From 02-FULL-45-11b sp041663485 (GTDB lineage Bacteria > Patescibacteriota > Patescibacteriia > Buchananbacterales > UBA6539), in assembly GCA_041663485.1 (NCBI GenBank), contig JBAYMO010000019.1, positions 1 through 32,552 on the forward strand: a DNA stretch of 32,552 nt, in the 5' to 3' direction. The notes beneath the pieces are model-generated. The model had not been told where the DNA came from, made no database searches, and saw only the letters and a program-made list of their open reading frames with translations. The position numbers and the translations under genes are program-made. Positions 13,455-19,482 of this stretch are shown one piece after another (position 1 is the first letter of the stretch; every line of letters starts with the position of its first letter).

Positions 13455-15062
13455 TTATTTCTTATTTTTGGCAAACCAATAACCGTAAACTGCGGCGATG
13501 ACTAGACCGATGATTAAACTTATCCAGGCCCAGGGTTTTTGGTTTAAAAATTGAGAAAAATTTTGTCCGGCCGAGGCTTTGATTGGAAAGCCAAACAAGT
13601 CCGACAGGCCATGGTTAAAATTTTTGGGAGGAGTAACTAGACCCGCCGTTAATTCAGTTTTAGTTTTTTGGGCGGCCGCGTCCAAATATTTCTGAGGAAT
13701 TTTTATAGCTACCAACCTGGCAAAATAGCCCTTAGTTACTTCTTGCTTAAATCCTAAAAAGTCAAAATTTACTTGACGGGCTTCGGGTGAAGTCTTTAAA
13801 ACTAACAGGCCTTTATCGCGCGCGGCAATAGTGCCGGCATCCGGATTCAGCAAAGTGATGTATGACGCCGGCAGCAAGTGGCCGGTTTCATCCATTAACA
13901 CTATGTATAAATCGTAGCTGGAGGCGGCGTTGAAATAAAAAGTTTTATCAGTTTTTTCCTGATTATTAATTATGGCCTGAGCGGCAATGGAATAAACTTC
14001 GTATCTATTTAATTCGGGCAGAGTCATTATCGCATTGCCATCTTGGTCGGTGGTTATTTTTTGTTCTGCCACCGTTTTGCCGCCGGCATCAATTATGCTA
14101 ATGGTTACGCTAATATCTTTTAGACCGCTTTCGGTAATATCGCGGCCGTCATTTTGACGCTTAAAAGCATAAGCGATGATTTCATTGCGGTCTACCGTAA
14201 CGCCTAAAAAGTTACCGGTTTGGCCTTTAATATAGGCGTCAGGGTTATTAAAATACCAATCATAAGCCGGTTGGCCATCGATTTTTGTATTAGCCAGCAG
14301 TTCTTTCATAATTTTTTGGTATTGGGCAAAAGTGATTCGAGTTTGACCTTGGATCTTGGCTAAATCATAAATTTTAGCATTCAATTTTTTCAAAAAATCA
14401 AGATCAGTCAGGCTGGAGGAAGCGGCGCTGAGCAAAGTAAAATGAACAGCAGACGTAATTTCGTAGACAACGCCGTGGTTGGTGTTTTGCTTTGATGATC
14501 CCCAGTTGGGCGTGCCGGCCACAATTTTTTGATCACGATACAAGCTAAAGTATGGCCAATAACCCATAGTTTGTTCGCCCAAGTCACTATTTTGCAGTTC
14601 TTCCAAAACCTTAACCCACCCTTCGCTAATCCACTGGGGAGAAAGTTCAACTCTATTATTGCCTAAGTAATACATGCCATGGGCGAGTTCGTGGCGCAAG
14701 TTTGATTCGATTTGTTTAATGGCGCCGTTAGGGTCTCGTTGTTTATCTTCTACGTATCTTTTGGCCTGACCGGCTAGAACTAACGTGGCTTCATTTTGCA
14801 GATAACCGGTATTATGAACCGTGCCGGTTGGATCAGCCTCAATTTTTATCGTAACATTAGAAAACGGCGGACCAAAGTATTTTCGCATCAGCGGTTCCAT
14901 TTTGGCGAAGTGATTTTTTATCGCTTCAACCGGCAGAATTGAAGAGATTTCACCAAGTTGCATTCGGTTGGTGTCCGGCACGGCGGCTTTCAGGCCAAGC
15001 GGTATCAAGGCGGCCGTGGCTATAATTAGAGTCAGCCTAATAAACCAAAAAGATTTTTTCAT
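13455..15062 (-). CDS. Membrane-anchored gluzincin-type metallopeptidase (MA-like)
   Basis: 535 aa from ATG 15062, chosen because MKKSFWFIRLTLIIATAALIP is a regular signal sequence; an in-frame ATG at 15134 would add 24 basic residues and cannot be excluded. HELAH at 124-128 with Glu147 in WISEGW is the HExxH...E zinc site of the peptidase MA-like fold. The middle part (about 280-390) contains a beta-rich segment, TVSIIDAGGKTVAEQ, then TDQDGNAIMTLPE, like carboxypeptidase-regulatory/Ig-like domains, and another such segment near 395-470. A single transmembrane helix close to the C-terminus (about 508-530) ends in basic FAKNKK, so the enzyme should be anchored with its catalytic part outside. 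Substrate unknown. Confidence 0.8.
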   Translation of the reverse strand: MKKSFWFIRLTLIIATAALIPLGLKAAVPDTNRMQLGEISSILPVEAIKNHFAKMEPLMRKYFGPPFSNVTIKIEADPTGTVHNTGYLQNEATLVLAGQAKRYVEDKQRDPNGAIKQIESNLRHELAHGMYYLGNNRVELSPQWISEGWVKVLEELQNSDLGEQTMGYWPYFSLYRDQKIVAGTPNWGSSKQNTNHGVVYEITSAVHFTLLSAASSSLTDLDFLKKLNAKIYDLAKIQGQTRITFAQYQKIMKELLANTKIDGQPAYDWYFNNPDAYIKGQTGNFLGVTVDRNEIIAYAFKRQNDGRDITESGLKDISVTISIIDAGGKTVAEQKITTDQDGNAIMTLPELNRYEVYSIAAQAIINNQEKTDKTFYFNAASSYDLYIVLMDETGHLLPASYITLLNPDAGTIAARDKGLLVLKTSPEARQVNFDFLGFKQEVTKGYFARLVAIKIPQKYLDAAAQKTKTELTAGLVTPPKNFNHGLSDLFGFPIKASAGQNFSQFLNQKPWAWISLIIGLVIAAVYGYWFAKNKK

Positions 15063-15172
15063 AGGTTTATTTAATTTAAAAGTAATATCAAAATGATTTT
15101 TAGCTTTAATTTTTATGAAAGGTATCTTGGGCATGGTAGATTTAACTAGTCATTCAATATTCTAAGTATATC

Positions 15173-15194
15173 AAAAAATCGCCGAAGAGGCGAT
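15173..15194 (-). terminator. Terminator of the cofE-like operon
   Basis: Read on the minus strand, ATCGCC, 5-nt loop, GGCGAT, then T6. The T-tract runs into a TATACT (about 15163-15168) that may be the -10 of the next gene, so terminator and promoter nearly overlap. Confidence 0.75.
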
Positions 15195-15222
15195 CTAATG
15201 AGGCCAAGTTTATTTGGCCAAA

Positions 15223-15921
15223 CTAAAGTATTTTTTCAAACAAAGGCCGGTAAAGATCGTCTTTGATATCAATGTTTAGCTCGTGGCGATTGACGCGGTC
15301 GCAAAATTCAACCGCGGCGTCGTAAATCATAGCCAAGGGTCGCTGCTGGTTGCCTTCACCCATGCCTAAAACCGCGGCGGTCGCTAAACTATCGGCCACG
15401 TCTACTTTGGAGTAGATAAATGGTCGGCCAAAAATATCTTTTTCTTTTCGGTAATCTTTCAGTCCCTTAAATCCTGCGTACCCCAAAGCCACTCCGGTTA
15501 TACCCGCCCTAAGCGGCAGGCAGCGGCTATCCGTAATGATCACCCCAAATTTTTTTAGTTTGTATTTCTTCTTAAAATAATGACGAATTTTACTCGCGGT
15601 TTTAAAGCTGTCCTGAGGTAAAAGAATCAGCTTATTATTAGCGTTACTTTCGTCAATGCCGGCGTTGGCCATAACCAGGCCATCTTTAATGGTCAGACAG
15701 ACATATTTGGTTGGCAAAACCAAATCGCTTTCCTTAATTATTAATTCATCTTTTGTTTGCGAATTAATTTTATCAACCAGCCGGCCTTCAGCCAACGCCA
15801 CGATTTTGGAGGTAATAACGATAATACTTTTTTCTGTCAGCTTGAGTTGGTAGCTTTCAATAAAATCCAAAATATTTTCTCGCGGTTGAAATATTCTAGT
15901 TTTGATGGTTTGAATTTTCAT
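15223..15921 (-). CDS. CofE-like gamma-glutamyl ligase (F420 ligase family)
   Basis: 232 aa, matching the single-domain F420-0:gamma-glutamyl ligase fold. Family patterns are visible: ITSKIVALAEGR (about 36-47), MANAGIDESNAN (about 84-95), and ITDSRCLPLRAGITGVALGYAG (about 128-149) in which Thr-Asp-Ser and the Arg are usual nucleotide/metal-site features; VADSLATAAVLGMGEG follows. In methanogens and actinobacteria CofE adds Glu to coenzyme F420-0 using GTP. No other F420 gene is in this window and CPR cells are not known for F420 synthesis, so the true substrate is uncertain. It overlaps the upstream transporter gene by 26 bases, so the two form an operon behind the attenuator-like leader. 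Confidence 0.85.
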   Translation of the reverse strand: MKIQTIKTRIFQPRENILDFIESYQLKLTEKSIIVITSKIVALAEGRLVDKINSQTKDELIIKESDLVLPTKYVCLTIKDGLVMANAGIDESNANNKLILLPQDSFKTASKIRHYFKKKYKLKKFGVIITDSRCLPLRAGITGVALGYAGFKGLKDYRKEKDIFGRPFIYSKVDVADSLATAAVLGMGEGNQQRPLAMIYDAAVEFCDRVNRHELNIDIKDDLYRPLFEKIL

Positions 15922-16543
15922 GTTTTAACAATTTAATTCCTAGATAAGACAGGGGAGTATAAAATACTCCCATGATAACTTTGAATAAGTACCATGGTAT
16001 GCCCATCAAAATTATGGTTTTGATAGAATAAATTCCGGCGAAGGCGACAAACATAAAGACGTAGGTATCAAATAATTGCGACCAAAGATTGGACAAGTTT
16101 GATTGCAGCCAGAACGCCTGGTTGTTTAATTTTTTCTTAAAAAAGAAAAACGCGATTACGTCTTGGTATTCGGCGATGATGTAGGCCAAAATTGAAGCAA
16201 TTGACATTCTAAATGATATGCCAAAGATAGTATTGTAGGCATCCTTGGCCCAAAGACCGTCGGCTGACCAGGGCACGATTACGGAAATTATCGAGTAGGC
16301 CAAAAATAACAGAATTGATAAAAATCCCGCCCAGACAAAATTTTTGGCCATAGCTTTACCAAAGACTTGACCGATTACATCCGTGGTCAAGAAAACAAAA
16401 GGAAAAAAGAAGATCGCGACTGACAGATGAGTGCCGAAAAGAAACGGCATGATTTTTAAGCCTAAAGTATTGGCCGCCAAGAGGGAAACTAAGTAAATTG
16501 TGAGAGCAATAATTAATTTAAAATTAATTTTTTCATCTTGCAT
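15896..16543 (-). CDS. Queuosine-precursor-type transporter (YhhQ/Vut_1 family)
   Basis: 215 aa with six hydrophobic helices. The start LLAANTLGLKIMPF, then VFLTTDVIGQVFGKAMAK and the later LSNLWSQLFDTYVFMFVAF (with NLxSQ(L/x)xDT) are the signature of the Vut_1 family, whose E. coli member YhhQ imports the queuosine precursors preQ0/preQ1. CPR cells lack most cofactor synthesis, so salvage would be expected; the tRNA-modifying Tgt is not in this window. The ATG at 16543 is preceded by a leader with a terminator and alternative pairings, consistent with ligand-controlled attenuation. The downstream CofE-like gene overlaps it by 26 bases. Confidence 0.88.
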   Translation of the reverse strand: MQDEKINFKLIIALTIYLVSLLAANTLGLKIMPFLFGTHLSVAIFFFPFVFLTTDVIGQVFGKAMAKNFVWAGFLSILLFLAYSIISVIVPWSADGLWAKDAYNTIFGISFRMSIASILAYIIAEYQDVIAFFFFKKKLNNQAFWLQSNLSNLWSQLFDTYVFMFVAFAGIYSIKTIILMGIPWYLFKVIMGVFYTPLSYLGIKLLKHENSNHQN

Positions 16544-16562
16544 GAAATTAAGATTATTTAAT

Positions 16563-16698
16563 AAAAAAACACCCCCAGGGTGCTTAACTAAAAAAAGCTT
16601 GCCCTGGTTAGCAGGAAATTAAAATTTGGTTAAAGCCGGACCAAGTTTTTAAAGTTTTGTTTAGACGCATATTGTATTATTAACTGGGGAATTCATAC
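16563..16698 (-). promoter_or_regulatory. Attenuator-like leader of the yhhQ-type operon
   Basis: Read on the minus strand. A terminator hairpin (GCACCC-tgg-GGGTGT then T7, 16583-16563) sits 20 bases before the transporter ATG. CCAGGG (16607-16602) can pair perfectly with CCCTGG (16580-16575), which would disrupt that terminator. The same CCAGG can instead close an upstream hairpin CCTG-ctaac-CAGG (16615-16603), which would free the terminator. A TTGGT/ACCAA hairpin lies further upstream (about 16645-16627). Mutually exclusive helices are the usual plan of a riboswitch. The gene context points to preQ1, but I cannot match the known preQ1 class I, II or III consensus by eye. Confidence 0.5.
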
Positions 16699-16704
16699 CA
16701 CTAA

Positions 16705-16733
16705 AGTATAGGCTAAAATTATTACTTAATCAA
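16705..16733 (-). promoter_or_regulatory. Promoter of the yhhQ-type operon
   Basis: Minus strand TTGATT (16733-16728), 17 bp, TATACT (16710-16705). It predicts an unusually long (~155 nt) leader before the ATG at 16543. Confidence 0.6.
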
Positions 16734-16770
16734 CTCGTAACCGGGTCAATCATTATAATATATCTGTACC

Positions 16771-16792
16771 AAAAAATCGCCCTTGGGGCGAT
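16771..16792 (-). terminator. Terminator after tRNA-Asp
   Basis: Minus strand ATCGCC(C), short loop, GGGCGAT and T-tract, 14 bases past the tRNA 3' end. Confidence 0.8.
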
Positions 16793-16805
16793 TGGGTAAT
16801 TTGGA

Positions 16806-16882
16806 TGGCGGACCGGACGGGACTCGAACCCGCGACCTCTGCCGTGACAGGGCAGCGCTCTAACCGATTGAGCTACCGGTCC
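16806..16882 (-). tRNA. tRNA-Asp (GTC), CCA encoded
   Basis: Minus strand. Acceptor GGACCGG pairs with CCGGTCC, discriminator G73, CCA encoded at 16808-16806. D-arm GCTC/GAGC with a GG-containing loop; anticodon stem CTGCC/GGCAG and loop CTGTCAC give anticodon GTC; T-arm GCGGG-TTCGAGT-CCCGT. A complete, regular cloverleaf of 77 nt. The region just 5' of it holds two more copies of its first 12 bases within a tandem repeat. Confidence 0.95.
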
Positions 16883-16917
16883 ATTATCAATTTTTTTCTT
16901 AAACTTGGTACCGATTG

Positions 16918-16955
16918 CCTGCCCGCCAAACTTCGCCGAAGGCGATGTGGGCGGG
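16918..16955. mobile_element. REP/MITE-like palindrome, copy 1
   Basis: 38 bp: CCT, then GCCCGCC and GGGCGGG arms with an inner CTTCGCCGAAG-type hairpin. It sits exactly between ACCGATTG and AGCTACCGG, sequences that are contiguous in tRNA-Asp, so it looks inserted into a copy of the tRNA. No transposase is near. Confidence 0.6.
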
Positions 16956-17002
16956 AGCTACCGGTCCATTATCAATTTTTTTCTTAAACTTGGTACCGAT
17001 TG

Positions 17003-17040
17003 CCTGCCCGCCAAACTTCGCCGAAGGCGATGTGGGCGGG
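17003..17040. mobile_element. REP/MITE-like palindrome, copy 2
   Basis: Identical to the copy at 16918-16955 and at the same junction, so it was probably multiplied with the 85-bp tandem repeat instead of inserted independently. Confidence 0.6.
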
Positions 17041-17089
17041 AGCTACCGGTCCATATCGAACTTTCAAGATGAAATAACCTTTTATTTTT

Positions 17090-17122
17090 CCCGCCACACT
17101 TTGCTGCAAGCGATGTGGACGG
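17090..17122. repeat. Degenerate copy of the palindromic element
   Basis: CCCGCCACACTTTGC... to GGACGG matches the 16918 element over 33 bases with six differences, all without gaps. It is not bordered by tRNA sequence, so it seems an older copy. Confidence 0.6.
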
Positions 17123-17131
17123 ATCCATTAA

Positions 17132-17153
17132 GCCGTCAGCCTAGGCTGGCGGC
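17132..17153. repeat. Hairpin downstream of rplT
   Basis: GCCGTCAGCC and GGCTGGCGGC form a 10-bp near-perfect stem (one G-T) around TA. It lies 16 bases past the rplT stop. No T-tract follows, so it may stabilise the rplT transcript 3' end instead of terminating it. Bases 17055-17169 hold no other signal. Confidence 0.6.
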
Positions 17154-17169
17154 GATAGATATAATGATA

Positions 17170-17517
17170 TTATTTTTTTACGCTGCTGACAATAGCGGCA
17201 AAGACTTTCGGGTACTGGCCGGCGATTTCGGCTAAAACTTTGCGATCCAACTCAATCTTATTCTTTTTCAGTAAATCAATAAATTTGGAATAAGACAAAC
17301 CGTTTTCGCGGCAAGCAGCGTTGATTTGCACCTGCCATAAGCCACGATTAACTCGTTTTTTATTTTTGCGGCCGACATAGGCGTTAACCCCGGCTTTTAG
17401 TACCGCGGGTCGTCCCAATTTAATCGTTGACTTTCGGCGCCACATGAAACCCTTGGCCTGAGAAAGCAATTTCTTTCTTTTCTGAACGTGAGTTGTACCT
17501 CTTTTTACTCTTGGCAT
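17170..17517 (-). CDS. rplT: 50S ribosomal protein L20
   Basis: 115 aa, the normal length. The start MPRVKRGTTHVQKRKKLL, then KGFMWRRKSTIK, AVLKAGVNAYVGRKNKKR and WQVQINAACRENGLSYSKF are diagnostic for L20, an early assembly protein that binds 23S rRNA and in several bacteria also represses its own operon. It follows rpmI by 25 bases in the classical infC-rpmI-rplT order. AT-rich, ordinary codon use. No intrinsic terminator with a T-tract is seen downstream; the hairpin at 17132-17153 is the nearest structure, so read-through toward tRNA-Asp on the same strand is possible. Confidence 0.96.
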   Translation of the reverse strand: MPRVKRGTTHVQKRKKLLSQAKGFMWRRKSTIKLGRPAVLKAGVNAYVGRKNKKRVNRGLWQVQINAACRENGLSYSKFIDLLKKNKIELDRKVLAEIAGQYPKVFAAIVSSVKK

Positions 17518-17542
17518 ATTGATTGAAAATTAGTGATTAGGT

Positions 17543-17746
17543 TTAAGAATATGGTAATAAGCGTTTAACGTTTTTCAGATCGGTCTTAGTCATGTTTAAA
17601 TCTTTTCTTTTATGGCGGGTGGTGTTGCCGGATTCGCGCGCGTTAAAATGATCCTGACCGCCGTGTTTGGTCATAACTTTTCTTTTCTTTTTACCATTGG
17701 TAAATTTGACGCGTTTGGAAATTGATTTTGGAGTCTTGATAGTCAT
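17543..17746 (-). CDS. rpmI: 50S ribosomal protein L35
   Basis: 67 aa, typical for L35. The sequence from MTIKTPKSISKRVKFTNGKK through VMTKHGGQDHFNARES and HKRKDL to the end NVKRLLPY(S) fits the family: basic, with a conserved His-Lys-Arg block. L35 is a late-assembling large-subunit protein. It lies between infC and rplT; the 118-base gap to infC is long for this operon and contains a 9-bp hairpin. The N-terminus keeps the usual KTxKS-like motif. Confidence 0.95.
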   Translation of the reverse strand: MTIKTPKSISKRVKFTNGKKKRKVMTKHGGQDHFNARESGNTTRHKRKDLNMTKTDLKNVKRLLPYS

Positions 17747-17784
17747 AATATTATTGAATAGTAATTAATTGGCTATAAAACAGA

Positions 17785-17813
17785 AAAACAAGATGTTTTG
17801 CCAGTCTTGTTTT
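17785..17813 (-). promoter_or_regulatory. Hairpin in the infC-rpmI gap
   Basis: AAAACAAGA (17785-17793) and TCTTGTTTT (17805-17813) form a 9-bp stem. On the minus strand it is followed by an interrupted T-rich stretch. It could be an attenuator or an L20-type control site of the operon; sequence alone does not decide. Confidence 0.35.
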
Positions 17814-17864
17814 GTTTTCGGTTTAAAACATTAAACACCAAACGAACTCTGATGCTGACTTAAT

Positions 17865-18413
17865 TTATTTTTTCGTAATAATCGTGCTCAATCGGCCGCC
17901 CATAATTGAAAGAGGCGCTTCAGTCGCCACCGGCACCAAGGCATTGATTGAAGCGACGAATTTATTCATGATTTCTTTAGCTAAGTCTTTGCGTTGCATT
18001 TCCCGGCCGCGAAGCTGCATATCAATTTTTACTTTGTCGCCTTCTTCAATAAATTTTTGAGCTTGATTGACTCTGACATCAATGTCATGTTCGCTGATGC
18101 GTAAGGACAAGCGAATGCCTTTAACTTCAACTTTTTTTTGTTTGGCTTTTTCTTTGCGTCGTTCTTTTTCTTCTTCGTATTTAAGTTTGCTATAATCTAC
18201 GATTTTGGCCACCGGCGGATTAGCCAGGGGAGAAACTTCCACTAAATCCAAACCTCTTTCCTGAGCCATTTCCAAGGCTTGAATCGTATCGATTACGCCG
18301 ATATTTTCGCCGTTCTCGTCAATTAATCTGACTTGTTCGGAGTGAATGAATTGATTGGTTTTGTGTCGCTTGGAATTACTCTGAAATTTGTTTTTTTTGT
18401 GGGAAATTCTCAT
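17865..18413 (-). CDS. infC: Translation initiation factor IF-3
   Basis: 182 aa from ATG 18413 (MRISHKKNKFQSNSKRHKTN), chosen because the longer frame starting at 18500 would overlap the tmRNA 3' end. The N-domain has VRLIDENGENIGVIDTIQAL and LDLVEVSPLANPPVAKIVDYSKLKYE; after the Lys-rich linker, the C-domain has IRLSLRISEHDIDVRVNQAQKFI and a GxKVKIDMQLRGREM segment. IF-3 prevents premature joining of the 50S subunit and checks the initiator tRNA and start codon. It begins 64 bases after the end of tmRNA on the same strand. A canonical ATG is used, unlike the AUU of E. coli infC. Note that the initiator tRNA in this window is unusual, and IF-3 would act on it. Confidence 0.95.
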   Translation of the reverse strand: MRISHKKNKFQSNSKRHKTNQFIHSEQVRLIDENGENIGVIDTIQALEMAQERGLDLVEVSPLANPPVAKIVDYSKLKYEEEKERRKEKAKQKKVEVKGIRLSLRISEHDIDVRVNQAQKFIEEGDKVKIDMQLRGREMQRKDLAKEIMNKFVASINALVPVATEAPLSIMGGRLSTIITKK

Positions 18414-18476
18414 TAATGTTGATTGGTTATTTTGGTTATTTTTATTTAGTTTACCAACCGATGGTTTAGTCCAAGT

Positions 18477-18865
18477 TGGTGGAGATGAGGGGATTCGCAC
18501 CCCTGTCTAGAAAAAGATTCAAAGCAGGTTTACAGGTATAGCCAATTTTAAGGTTTCAGCCAACCGGTATAAAACCGGCAAAATCCGGCCGGCTAAAGTC
18601 TCAGGTTTCTTAGCGAACTATTGAGACAATAATTCGCCCAGCTCAATTAATGACACCAGTTAACCGGCTATTGAGCATGACCGGGCTGATGGCTTTAGGT
18701 TTTAGGCTAAAGCGGGAGCTAAAGATAAAGAAGCAAAAGCTGTCTTTACTCTAGCGACAAGTGAATTGGCACTTATCTTGTTTAATAGCCGGGATTAACG
18801 AGCCTAACTATCGGCGCTCGACCTGAGTACTTTTTATCTTGGTTCTATCGATTTTAAACATCCCC
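18477..18865 (-). ncRNA. ssrA: tmRNA (transfer-messenger RNA)
   Basis: Minus strand, about 389 nt. The 5' GGGGATG pairs with CATCTCC before the encoded ACCA at 18480-18477, forming the tRNA-like acceptor. The T-arm reads GGGG-TGCGAAT-CCCC. A likely tag frame runs from GCC at 18770-18768 to the TAA at 18704-18702: it begins ANSLVARV and ends LSLAPALA, 22 residues in all. The hydrophobic Ala-rich end fits a degradation tag recognised by ClpXP-type proteases. Pseudoknot-rich G+C segments follow the tag. Position next to smpB supports the call. Confidence 0.9.
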
Positions 18866-18936
18866 ATAATTGGCAAATAGCCAATAGTTAACCGCGACGA
18901 CTTTTTATTTGTCATTCGCAATTTGCTATTTGCTAC

Positions 18937-19386
18937 TTATCTTTTTAAGTTTCGGCGTATCTCTCGGTCAATTTCGCGTTTCTTAATAATTTCTCGCTTA
19001 TCAAACTGCTTTTTGCCTCTGACTAAACCTACCTCAAGTTTAATTAAGCTCCCTTTAGTATATACAGAAATAGGCATAATTGTCAAGCCTTTTTCGCGAC
19101 TTTTCCCGATTAAATAGCTGATTTCTTTCTTGCGTAAAAGCAAATGCCGGCTTTGGGTCGGTTGATATGCCTTTTGAGCCGAGGCGGCGGGTTTGTAGGC
19201 AGAGATGTGAGCCCCGATTAAACTAGCCTGGCCGGTGGCACTGATGGTAATATAACTGCCGGTTAAATTGATTTGGCCGGCTTTTACGGCTTTAACCTCG
19301 GCTCCAGATAAAACCATCCCGGCTTCAAATTTTTCCAGGACTTGATAATCAAATAACCCTTTTTTGTTTATGGCAAGATTAGGCAT
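18937..19386 (-). CDS. smpB: tmRNA-binding protein SmpB
   Basis: 149 aa, the usual length. NKKGLFDYQVLEKFEAGMVLSG, then EVKAVKAGQINLTGSYI, and RHLLLRKKEI are the expected OB-fold segments; the C-terminal tail IIKKREIDREIRR (Lys/Arg-rich) is the part that mimics the codon-anticodon helix in the ribosome. SmpB with tmRNA rescues stalled ribosomes; the tmRNA gene begins 71 bases after its stop on the same strand, so they may be co-transcribed. The promoter is an extended -10 (TGT-TATACT) ending 6 bases before the ATG, predicting a leaderless message. It is divergent from the AI-2E family gene. Confidence 0.95.
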   Translation of the reverse strand: MPNLAINKKGLFDYQVLEKFEAGMVLSGAEVKAVKAGQINLTGSYITISATGQASLIGAHISAYKPAASAQKAYQPTQSRHLLLRKKEISYLIGKSREKGLTIMPISVYTKGSLIKLEVGLVRGKKQFDKREIIKKREIDREIRRNLKR

Positions 19387-19392
19387 ATTTTC

Positions 19393-19401
19393 AGTATAAC
19401 A
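19393..19401 (-). promoter_or_regulatory. Extended -10 of smpB, leaderless geometry
   Basis: Minus strand TGT then TATACT (19398-19393), 6 bases before the smpB ATG. No matching -35 at 17 bp. Transcription should begin at the A of the start codon. Confidence 0.6.
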
Positions 19402-19413
19402 TATTATAATCGT

Positions 19414-19442
19414 TTGCTGGAAAAATGCAATTTTGTTATAAT
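19414..19442 (+). promoter_or_regulatory. Promoter of the AI-2E family gene
   Basis: TTGCTG (19414-19419), 17 bp, TATAAT (19437-19442) with an extended TGT. The leader to the ATG at 19483 is about 33 nt with no clear Shine-Dalgarno. Confidence 0.65.
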
Positions 19443-19482
19443 ATATTAATAAAAGATATTTTTAGTATCAATTTTAAGTTCT

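Larger units (their letters stand above)
16863..17054. repeat. Tandem duplication of the tRNA-Asp 5' end split by palindromes
   Basis: A 47-bp unit begins inside tRNA-Asp: ACCGATTG (16863-16870) plus the next 39 bases up to 16909. It recurs as ACCGATTG (16910-16917), a 38-bp palindromic insert (16918-16955), then the same 39 bases (16956-16994). It recurs again as ACCGATTG (16995-17002), the insert (17003-17040), then 14 bases (17041-17054). The 85-bp repeats 16871-16955 and 16956-17040 are identical. Only the insert distinguishes the copies from the tRNA gene. The tRNA 5' dodecamer therefore appears three times, twice next to an insert. Confidence 0.85.

Noticed and set aside
16863..17054. 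CRISPR-like array
   Set aside because: Only two identical 85-bp units with no variable spacers; the structure is explained by tRNA duplication plus a palindromic insert.
16805..17235. Plus-strand ORFs over tRNA-Asp, the repeat and the end of rplT
   Set aside because: They are open only because of the repeated palindrome and the tRNA sequence; no promoter, ribosome site or family.
18414..18500. Longer infC start at 18500
   Set aside because: It would overlap the tmRNA acceptor end, and the family N-terminus fits the ATG at 18413.
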